NCBI GenBank assembly: GCA_029060585.1
Contig: JAIDTS010000087.1
Location: 1-25,225, forward strand
Source: Muribaculaceae bacterium
GTDB taxonomy: Bacteria; Bacteroidota; Bacteroidia; Bacteroidales; Muribaculaceae
DNA: 25,225 nucleotides
Direction of reading: 5' to 3'
Each line of letters opens with the position of its first letter. Position 1 is the stretch's first letter. The notes below the pieces were generated by a model. That model was given only the letters and a program-made list of their open reading frames with translations. It was not told the DNA's origin and ran no database searches. This document shows, one piece after another, positions 17,732 through 23,998 of this stretch. A program made the position numbers and the translations under genes.

Positions 17732-19291
17732 TTATGATTCGATTTTCCAGCCCTCGATGCGCCGCGTCTCCGAGGAGAAGTTGACGCCGATTCTGAGAAG
17801 CTGACGCGTATCGGTCGCGAACTTAAGGGCATATCCATTCTCATTTATCTGGCGGAGGGCATCCTCGGCAGTCCCGTCGTATTTCAGCTCGATTACGTAG
17901 ATGTATTTCGGTGTCTCTACCAGCAGGTCGATACGCCCGTCGGAGGTATGCACCTCTGCCTTCGCGTCGATTCCTATCAGCGTAGTAAGGATATAGAAAG
18001 CGTTGTGGAAGTTGTTCTCGTTGTCCATCTTAAGGTCGTAGGGAATGCCCGCGAAATACGCGTCCAGACTCTTCATCATCTTCTCCGGCTCACCGTTGCG
18101 GATACCTTCCATGATACCGTCGATCACATTCTTAACAGTGCCGCGCTTTGGCTTCAGATATACACTGAGAAGATTTTTGAAAAGACCTTTGGTCACTTCT
18201 TCATTGGGCACCTTAAGACGCACTGAGTCGGAATCATAGTCATAGTCGGCTATAGTCAGATAACCTGTCTGATAGAGCAACGCCGTAGGATCGGCGTTAA
18301 GCAGGTCAAGTCCGGCAAGTTCATCGAGATTCCAGCTGGCATTCAGTATCCTTTCTATGTCTATATCTGCGTCATGAAGGGATTCGGCTATTACCGTCGA
18401 CGAACCGGTGGCATTCCAGTACGCTCCGATTCTTGACTCCGACATAGCATTAAGCACCGACCATGGATTGTAGATATCGCTGCCTTCAGGAGCGAACCGA
18501 TAGCCGTCATAATTCTTCTTCAGCAGGCGGCATGCGCCCTCATAATCTGTCTTTCTGGTAGTGGCCAACCTACAGATGCCTTCCTCGAAATTATCAAGCA
18601 ACTCCCTCTCGGTGATGCCGCATATATCGGCGAATTCTTCTGAGAATGAAATGTCCTTAAGATTGTTTAGATCAGAAAAGACACTCAGCTTACTGAAACG
18701 ACTGACTCCGGTCAGGAACACCAGACGTATATGCTCAGCCGAACTCTTGAAGTTGGAATAAAGGCCCGCGAGCTTCGCGCGGTAATGCTCGAAGTTGTCA
18801 TCCTTATTCAGGTTGCCCACGAGCGGCTTGTCGTATTCGTCCACGAGAATCACTACCTGACGGCCCGTCTTCTCGTGGGCATGCTTTATTATATTGCGGA
18901 ATCGCGACGAAATGTTATCAGCCTTATTCTCAACCCCGTATTTCTTCTCCCATTCCTGAAAAAGGTTGTCAAGCACGCTGTCAAGAATACCGGTTTCGTC
19001 GTACTTGTCTGTGTTGAGATCAAGACGGAGCACCGGATATGGCTCCCAGTCCCAGTCGATAGAGTCGATGTAAAGTCCCTTGAACAGTTCCTGTCTCCCC
19101 TCGAAGAAATAGCGAAGTGTAGAAAGGAACAGGCTCTTTCCGAAACGGCGAGGTCGAGCCAGAAAATAGTATTGGGTTTGACTATTTACTATTTTCTCAA
19201 TGAATGCAGTCTTATCTATGTATAGGGCGTTGCCTTCGCGCAGCGTCTTGAAGTCCTGCTGCCCTATCGGATATCTGTACTTATCTTCCAT
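17732..19291 (-). CDS. AAA-ATPase-like / PD-(D/E)XK nuclease fusion (DUF1703 type), complete copy
   Basis: A 519-residue protein from MEDKYRYPIGQQDF, the standard start of this family. The N-terminal AAA-ATPase-like domain has a Walker A RPRRFGKS (Lys52) and a Walker B ILVDEYDKP (about 145-155). The C-terminal DUF1703-type nuclease domain has Asp in GRIDLLVE and the E-x-K of YVIELKYDG (about 450-475). Family knowledge: these genes occur in many copies in Bacteroidales genomes and their role is unknown. An in-frame extension to 19471 was refused because it would contain the promoter at 19310-19341 and run into the neighbouring gene. The start is set by the promoter and family length. A second, partial copy lies at the right end of the window. 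Confidence 0.93.
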   Translation of the reverse strand: MEDKYRYPIGQQDFKTLREGNALYIDKTAFIEKIVNSQTQYYFLARPRRFGKSLFLSTLRYFFEGRQELFKGLYIDSIDWDWEPYPVLRLDLNTDKYDETGILDSVLDNLFQEWEKKYGVENKADNISSRFRNIIKHAHEKTGRQVVILVDEYDKPLVGNLNKDDNFEHYRAKLAGLYSNFKSSAEHIRLVFLTGVSRFSKLSVFSDLNNLKDISFSEEFADICGITERELLDNFEEGICRLATTRKTDYEGACRLLKKNYDGYRFAPEGSDIYNPWSVLNAMSESRIGAYWNATGSSTVIAESLHDADIDIERILNASWNLDELAGLDLLNADPTALLYQTGYLTIADYDYDSDSVRLKVPNEEVTKGLFKNLLSVYLKPKRGTVKNVIDGIMEGIRNGEPEKMMKSLDAYFAGIPYDLKMDNENNFHNAFYILTTLIGIDAKAEVHTSDGRIDLLVETPKYIYVIELKYDGTAEDALRQINENGYALKFATDTRQLLRIGVNFSSETRRIEGWKIES

Positions 19292-19309
19292 AATCTTCCT
19301 ATTTTTCCA

Positions 19310-19341
19310 CAAAGATAAGCTTTTTCCGCGGATTCTGCAAA
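19310..19341 (-). promoter_or_regulatory. Promoter of the AAA/PD-(D/E)XK gene
   Basis: On the minus strand, TTTG (19341-19338), exactly 20 bp, then TATCTTTG (19317-19310) is a perfect Bacteroidetes promoter. The -7 element ends 18 bp before the ATG at 19291, so the leader is very short and the gene is transcribed independently of the upstream TPR regulator. Confidence 0.85.
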
Positions 19342-19373
19342 TTTTGGCCGAATATGCAAAAACGGGGCGTAAA

Positions 19374-21146
19374 TCAAAGTTCTCTGAGGAGCTTGCGGAC
19401 GTAGATGCCGATGTTGGTCTCATGGCGGTCGATGCCGAGTTTCTTGCGGATGGCGCTGCTGATGTTGACATGGCTGCGCATCCGCATGTAGTTGCCTACA
19501 TCCTTGCCACGCAGACCGATGGCATATAGGCAGACATAGTTGATCTCGGCTACGGTCAGGCCATGGTCTTCGAAATACTTGATGAAAGCGGGATGCGAGG
19601 CCTGGAATGCGAGGCGGTTGCTGTCCATGAATTCCGCGGTGTTGGCCGTCAGTTCCGCAACCCAGTCATCATACGTCTTCTCAAACTCCTTATGGTCTGA
19701 AATCTGACTGGCAAGATAGGAGTTGAGCATCTCGATGCGCGTCTGGATCGCCTTGCGCACCTCCTCAGGCATCTCTTTCTGGGAGTCGAGTAGGTCCCTT
19801 AGGCCTTCGCTCTCTGATTCCAGTTCTTCAACACGGTGTGCAAGGATCTCTGCCTCCAGCACCTTGTTGTCGCGCTCGAGCTGGAGGTTCCTGTTCTCAA
19901 GAGCAAGCCGCTCACTCTCCTTCTTGAGGCTCTCATTCTCCAGTTCGGCCGTAATCACTTTTTGCTCAGCGAGGTTTTTCTTCATCCCGTTGCTTCGGAT
20001 TATCAGGACCATAATGGCTATTATCATCAAGAGACATACGATACCTCCTGTCAGCATCCACAACATCTTAGTATGCCTCTGCGCATCCCGCTCTGCCTGC
20101 AGCTCCATCCTATGCCTTTCTTCCATCGACCGGCTCTTCTGCTCGAACTTAGCGGAATTAATGGTCTCCAGTTTTAAACTCATGTCCTTATATGTAGCAA
20201 GGGCTTCTTCATATCTGCCAAGTCCTTCAAGAATTGGATATTTTATTGACAGATATTTCAATGTGTCATACTCTGCCCCGACCTCATCCAGATAATCGAG
20301 GTGCCGGATAGCCTCGTAGTTGTCTCCAAGTCTGTTGTATGCTCGTGCAAGATTCAGGATTCCGTTGACATCATATTGCACGCTGTCATTATCAATCAAC
20401 GTCTTTAAATCCTGTTTTGATCCGAAATTAAGTATGTAAGTCACTTTATCTCCCTGTAAAATTTTGTATTGCCTTTCATCAATCGTTTCAAATGTGTCAA
20501 GAATCTTGAAAAGGCTATCTGCTTGCTCCTTCCTTTTCAATATTATAGCTCCGTTCAATGCATTTAGAAGACAATCAAATTCATACCACTTAATATGTTT
20601 GCGATGGAAAATATTAGATGCTTTGATATAGTTGTCAGTATATCCAGCAAAATCATAGAATCCTTGATATATTATACCCTGCACTACCAGAGTTCTGGCA
20701 ATCGTCAACGAATCTTTACACTCCGCTGCTACATCCAATCCTCTCATGAAGGAAAGCAGGGCACTATCCCTATCATTCCTGTTCTGGTAGATTCGGCCTT
20801 GATAATAATATGTACGAAGTTTCTCATCGGGAGTTCCATTCTCAATAAAATAATCTATAGCAGGCTGCAGAACATCGAAATTCGTGGTGTCGACATAGGT
20901 CTTGTCAAGTGCCATTGATTTTAGCAGTGCATAGCGTGCCCTAAGACTCTTTTTATTCAACTCAGAGGTCTGAATTGAGTCAAGGATAATGATGGCAGAG
21001 TCCGGTCGACTTTCCATCAGGGCATCGGCCGCATCAAGTTGCCTGACTACAGAGGAAGTTCCTCCGCATCCGGACAGGCACATGATGATAGTGAATATCA
21101 TTACGGGCATTATCCTACGCATATGAAAGTACATTTTATATTTCAT
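19374..21146 (-). CDS. Membrane-spanning TPR regulator with coiled coil and C-terminal helix-turn-helix
   Basis: A 590-residue protein. The N-terminus carries a lipobox-like LSGC (Cys27). Residues about 35-345 form TPR-like helical repeats (ADALMESRPDSAIIILDSI, YYYQGRIYQNRNDRDSALL). One transmembrane helix (about 359-383) follows, then a charged coiled coil (about 385-460) and a C-terminal LuxR-like helix-turn-helix (about 520-590; LTVAEINYVCLYAIGLRGKD, VNISSAIRKKLGI). This layout, with a periplasmic sensor joined to a cytoplasmic DNA-binding domain, is found in Bacteroidales one-component regulators. It is divergent from the small secreted protein at 21462 and may control it. ATGs at 21134 and 21122 are alternatives, since the predicted -7 element lies only 5 bp before the ATG at 21146. 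Confidence 0.85.
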   Translation of the reverse strand: MKYKMYFHMRRIMPVMIFTIIMCLSGCGGTSSVVRQLDAADALMESRPDSAIIILDSIQTSELNKKSLRARYALLKSMALDKTYVDTTNFDVLQPAIDYFIENGTPDEKLRTYYYQGRIYQNRNDRDSALLSFMRGLDVAAECKDSLTIARTLVVQGIIYQGFYDFAGYTDNYIKASNIFHRKHIKWYEFDCLLNALNGAIILKRKEQADSLFKILDTFETIDERQYKILQGDKVTYILNFGSKQDLKTLIDNDSVQYDVNGILNLARAYNRLGDNYEAIRHLDYLDEVGAEYDTLKYLSIKYPILEGLGRYEEALATYKDMSLKLETINSAKFEQKSRSMEERHRMELQAERDAQRHTKMLWMLTGGIVCLLMIIAIMVLIIRSNGMKKNLAEQKVITAELENESLKKESERLALENRNLQLERDNKVLEAEILAHRVEELESESEGLRDLLDSQKEMPEEVRKAIQTRIEMLNSYLASQISDHKEFEKTYDDWVAELTANTAEFMDSNRLAFQASHPAFIKYFEDHGLTVAEINYVCLYAIGLRGKDVGNYMRMRSHVNISSAIRKKLGIDRHETNIGIYVRKLLREL

Positions 21147-21150
21147 GATG

Positions 21151-21182
21151 CAAATATAAACATTTTATTCCAACTTTACAAT
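21151..21182 (-). promoter_or_regulatory. Promoter of the TPR regulator gene
   Basis: TATATTTG (21158-21151, minus strand) matches TAnnTTTG perfectly. ATTG (21182-21179) lies 20 bp upstream, one base off TTTG. Transcription would begin at about 21147, so translation either is leaderless or uses an internal ATG (21134 or 21122). Confidence 0.6.
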
Positions 21183-21204
21183 ATATCGATACATAATAGT
21201 ATTT

Positions 21205-21228
21205 GTAGGGACGCACGGCTGTGCGTCC
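21205..21228 (+). repeat. REP-like palindrome with GTAG foot
   Basis: GTAG (21205-21208) is directly followed by a perfect 8-bp stem, GGACGCAC (21209-21216) and GTGCGTCC (21221-21228), with loop GGCT. A conserved GTAG next to a GC-rich hairpin is the hallmark of bacterial REP elements moved by TnpA-REP (RAYT) HUH enzymes. It stands out as GC-rich inside an AT-rich spacer. Only one copy is present in this window. Confidence 0.7.
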
Positions 21229-21396
21229 GCATAAAGAATGTCAAAAACCATCCCTGTAAAACACGATTCCGTACAAATACCCTTAGATATGAAAGTTCAA
21301 CTCCAACTGCGCAGAAATAAAATTCACCCAAGATATCATAGGATTGATTCTCAAGATAATATAAAAATTTAAATTTACAAAATATGAAACTTTTGA

Positions 21397-21429
21397 TTTG
21401 CAATCTGAAAGTTTAAGGCAGTAATTTTG
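21397..21429 (+). promoter_or_regulatory. Promoter of the small secreted protein gene
   Basis: TTTG (21397-21400), 21 bp, then TAATTTTG (21422-21429) gives full matches to both elements. The ATG at 21462 is 32 bp after the -7 element. Confidence 0.8.
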
Positions 21430-21461
21430 CATCGTCAAAACTTCAAAAAATACTATAACAA

Positions 21462-21833
21462 ATGAAAAAGTTTTTTACACTAATCATCGTCTTTATGGCG
21501 ATAGCGCTGCCTATGACAGCGAAAGATTCTGGCAATAAGCCGAATCCGACTCCCATAATTCTTGAGTCAACGCCAAATAACAATCATCCCAATCCAACTA
21601 TACCTCGCGCTCCCATGCGCATAAGTGTGGAGGCATGGTATGATGCAGCATCCGAGACCATCTCCATTCTCTATGACGGCTATTCATCAGGAGAAGTGTT
21701 CCTCTTCCGCAACGGTGAGCTCGTAGACAGGTCCTCTGAAATCAACACCACACTACAGACATGCGGCTCCGGAGTCTATACCATCGAGATTAATGCGGAA
21801 TCGTGGTGTGCAACCGGAAGCATCGACATCTGA
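21462..21833 (+). CDS. Small secreted DUF3244-like protein
   Basis: A 123-residue protein with a signal peptide (about 1-20, MKKFFTLIIVFMAIALPMTA). A Pro/Asn-rich linker follows (about 23-50). The C-terminal beta-rich domain (about 53-123) has the pattern EVFLFRNGELVDRSSEIN and GSGVYTIEINAESW, similar to DUF3244 proteins of Bacteroidetes and to secretion-sorting beta sandwiches. Two Cys in the domain could form a disulfide in the periplasm. The function of the family is unknown. It has its own strong promoter and lies divergent to the TPR regulator. The family call is by eye. Confidence 0.75.
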   Translation: MKKFFTLIIVFMAIALPMTAKDSGNKPNPTPIILESTPNNNHPNPTIPRAPMRISVEAWYDAASETISILYDGYSSGEVFLFRNGELVDRSSEINTTLQTCGSGVYTIEINAESWCATGSIDI

Positions 21834-22011
21834 ACCTTCACCGAAATAAAAAATAGGGGAAAAGATATAAGGCGGCAACATATCTTACAGACTCAACTGT
21901 ATAAAATGCGCAGAATCTTATCATATGTTATGAGTAAAACCACAATAATACTTAACCCTTATATGCAATCTATTAACGACAGTTCTTAAAAACAAAATCC
22001 GGCAGCAATTT

Positions 22012-22027
22012 TAGGGAACAATCCCTA
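22012..22027. repeat. Short inverted repeat upstream of the lipoprotein gene
   Basis: TAGGGA and TCCCTA are separated by ACAA, a perfect 6-bp dyad 59 bp before the ATG at 22086. It may be an operator or a weak hairpin. The rest of the 252-bp spacer (21834-22085) is AT-rich with no TAnnTTTG element that I can see. Confidence 0.35.
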
Positions 22028-22085
22028 TGCATAGCCTACTTTCTATTCTATCATATCAATGATTGACAATCTAAATTTCATCAAC

Positions 22086-23030
22086 ATGAAAAAAACTTTA
22101 TATTTATTTATGGCGTGTGTGATCCTTATTTTAGGATCTTGCCAAGAATCTTCCGTATGTATGGAAGGATGTATGGAAGGCCTTCAAGATTCCTCCTCAG
22201 AAATTATTTCAATCAATCATTCCAATACCGTTAAAGATGGAGTTATAGCCAGACTAGAAGCGTACAACGACAGCCTGCTATTGATTTCAGAATCGCCATC
22301 TTCATTGAAAGGAATTCTTTCCAAACAATATGTCAATGTGGCTGTAAAGGATTTCTTTGGGTTCTGGGAAGGAGCCGCCATTGGAATAACAATAGGTGGT
22401 TTAGCAGGACCAGAAGGTGCTGCTGCTGGAGGTCTGCTTATGGGAACATTGTTTGGAGCATACCAATCTTACAAGGCCGCCGATGCAATCACAAGAGCTT
22501 ACCCTATTTCGTTCGAAGATTGCCTATCAGCTTATATCAAAATGAAAGAAGAAATATCGGATTATTCTGATTATTATCCTACCACCTTATCGTTATCACT
22601 ACCAGAAGGGAAACAGGATTTACAGCTATCGGGGGCACAACATAACTTAGTTTTAGATAATCTTCAAAAAAGAAATTTCAGTAATACTTCCCTTGAGGAT
22701 GCATATGAAAACGGAACCATCACTGAAAATGAATACAATATATTATCGTCAACTGTCACCAAAACATTCTTCACAAACATAGGATCTGGATTAAGAGTTT
22801 CTACATCCGTACTGGGAGAATTACCAAATAAGATTATTGAACTTTATAAAGGTGTAATTCTGAATTCTTCGTCTTCTTACCATGACGTAGAATACACATC
22901 GAACAAATATATATCAGAGATTTTTTCAACCATAGAGTTAGATTCTACCGAAAAAGATAATGTCACATTCGCGATTTGTGTAATGACATCAAGCGTTGAA
23001 TATTGGAAACCATTTGAGCCACAACGTTAA
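22086..23030 (+). CDS. Unrecognised AT-rich lipoprotein with a glycine-zipper segment
   Basis: A 314-residue protein of no family I recognise. The start at 22086 is preferred over the in-frame ATG at 22059 because a lipoprotein signal begins there (MKKTLYLFMACVILILGSC, lipidated Cys19). A four-residue repeat, CMEGCMEG, follows shortly after. At about residues 85-130 a hydrophobic stretch has Gly or Ala at regular spacing (GAAIGITIGGLAGPEGAAAG), as in glycine zippers of membrane-inserting proteins and some bacteriocins. The C-terminal half is polar and mostly helical by composition. Base composition is clearly more AT-rich than the PUL, suggesting transfer. Two small membrane proteins follow on the same strand. 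A toxin-like role is a guess. Confidence 0.8.
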   Translation: MKKTLYLFMACVILILGSCQESSVCMEGCMEGLQDSSSEIISINHSNTVKDGVIARLEAYNDSLLLISESPSSLKGILSKQYVNVAVKDFFGFWEGAAIGITIGGLAGPEGAAAGGLLMGTLFGAYQSYKAADAITRAYPISFEDCLSAYIKMKEEISDYSDYYPTTLSLSLPEGKQDLQLSGAQHNLVLDNLQKRNFSNTSLEDAYENGTITENEYNILSSTVTKTFFTNIGSGLRVSTSVLGELPNKIIELYKGVILNSSSSYHDVEYTSNKYISEIFSTIELDSTEKDNVTFAICVMTSSVEYWKPFEPQR

Positions 23031-23060
23031 AGTCTAAGGAACATTGTTCATGGACACGAA

Positions 23061-23096
23061 TCTCCCTCCTTCCCAACTATATTAGAAGGAGGGAGA
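23061..23096. terminator. Strong hairpin after the lipoprotein gene, possible terminator
   Basis: A perfect 12-bp stem, TCTCCCTCCTTC (23061-23072) with GAAGGAGGGAGA (23085-23096), has a 12-nt loop and starts 31 bp after the stop codon. No T-run follows on either strand, so it may end transcription imperfectly, protect the 3' end or attenuate expression of the next gene. Confidence 0.55.
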
Positions 23097-23150
23097 TATA
23101 AACAAGATAGTAAACTACACCACCGTAATTACTTCTAAAAGACAATTATC

Positions 23151-23567
23151 ATGAAAATAAATAAAAATCTAAATAGTAAATCTAATTTGAAATATAAACG
23201 CTACTGTAGTTTTATAATCCTGCTGGGAAATACCTCTGCCTTACTTGCAGAAGCTTCAATATATTCTCAGGGGGGCTATAAGAACTTTTACATAACTCCA
23301 GTATTCTTTGCCGCTTTTATTCTTACCATAGGTTATTTTTTATTCAAAGCTATTAAGTACAAAAACTTTTTTAATTTTTTCATACGGCAATACAGATACT
23401 TCTCAAAGACTCCTATGGCAATAATAATGAGTATTTTATGCTCTATTGTACTTATCTCTCGTTGCCTTCTTCCTGACGAGATCGTATATTACATTCAAAA
23501 TATCTTGTACGTTTCCTCAGGAATATTACTTTTCATCGGCAGTGTGTTTCTCGTGATTAAGAAATAA
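23151..23567 (+). CDS. Small integral membrane protein, unknown function
   Basis: A 138-residue, AT-rich protein with a basic N-terminus (MKINKNLNSKSNLKYKRY) and about four predicted membrane spans: about 20-35, 48-67, 88-105 and 115-136. The second and third are separated by a basic loop (KAIKYKNFFNFFIRQYRYF). No family is recognised. It lies 120 bp after the glycine-zipper lipoprotein, beyond the hairpin at 23061, and 27 bp before the next membrane protein, with which it probably forms an operon. Size and topology would suit an immunity protein, but no motif shows this. Confidence 0.7.
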   Translation: MKINKNLNSKSNLKYKRYCSFIILLGNTSALLAEASIYSQGGYKNFYITPVFFAAFILTIGYFLFKAIKYKNFFNFFIRQYRYFSKTPMAIIMSILCSIVLISRCLLPDEIVYYIQNILYVSSGILLFIGSVFLVIKK

Positions 23568-23594
23568 CACTTAAAACCTTGAAGAATTAAAAAT

Positions 23595-23966
23595 ATGAAA
23601 ATTATCTCTGGCCATGACACATATGCCGACGCCCTGTCTACAGCTGCGTTCGCGACAATACCTTTTATCATTTTCGGAGTCATTGGACATCCGGTTGTGA
23701 TGTATGTCTCGTCGGCATTAGGGATTCTGCTTTTTTGCGGCTTCCTGATCAGATTCGCAGTCAATCAGCACAACCACTCCACTATAAGGACTTCAAAATG
23801 GCTCTCTAATCTTATGTCTCTTCTGCAGCTCCCTTATGTCTTCGCAGTCTCCGCATTGATACTGATATCTGACGGAATCGACGCCACAATAGTCATGTGG
23901 TTCTGTCTTGCTGTCGCGGTGCTGGGGGCCATCTGGTGCATCTTTGACTCGAAAAACGCGGAATGA
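23595..23966 (+). CDS. Small integral membrane protein, unknown function
   Basis: A 123-residue protein with four hydrophobic segments: about 15-35, 37-54, 77-92 and 97-115. A His-rich loop NQHNHSTIRTS lies between spans 2 and 3, and a short charged tail ends the protein. No family is recognised. The codons are more GC-rich than those of the preceding membrane protein, so the two may have different origins although only 27 bp apart. The gene ends 32 bp from the stop of the oppositely oriented AAA/nuclease copy. The ATG at 23595 is the first in frame and fits the first span. Confidence 0.7.
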   Translation: MKIISGHDTYADALSTAAFATIPFIIFGVIGHPVVMYVSSALGILLFCGFLIRFAVNQHNHSTIRTSKWLSNLMSLLQLPYVFAVSALILISDGIDATIVMWFCLAVAVLGAIWCIFDSKNAE

Positions 23967-23998
23967 AACACTTAAATCCAGACAACCATTCAGCATAG

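Larger units (their letters stand above)
21147..21461. other. Divergent intergenic region between the TPR regulator and the small secreted protein (315 bp)
   Basis: An AT-rich spacer without a gene. It holds a minus-strand promoter (21151-21182), a REP-like hairpin (21205-21228) and a plus-strand promoter (21397-21429). Nothing else is recognisable. Confidence 0.7.

Noticed and set aside
19292..19471. In-frame 60-residue extension of the complete AAA/nuclease gene
   Set aside because: It contains the perfect promoter at 19310-19341 and overlaps the end of the TPR regulator gene; family members start at MEDKYRYPIG-like sequence.
22158..22180. Tandem 12-bp unit (CMEG twice) in the lipoprotein as a phase-variation tract
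   Set aside because: The unit is a multiple of three and present only twice, so slippage would not shift the frame and the tract is too short to be notably unstable.
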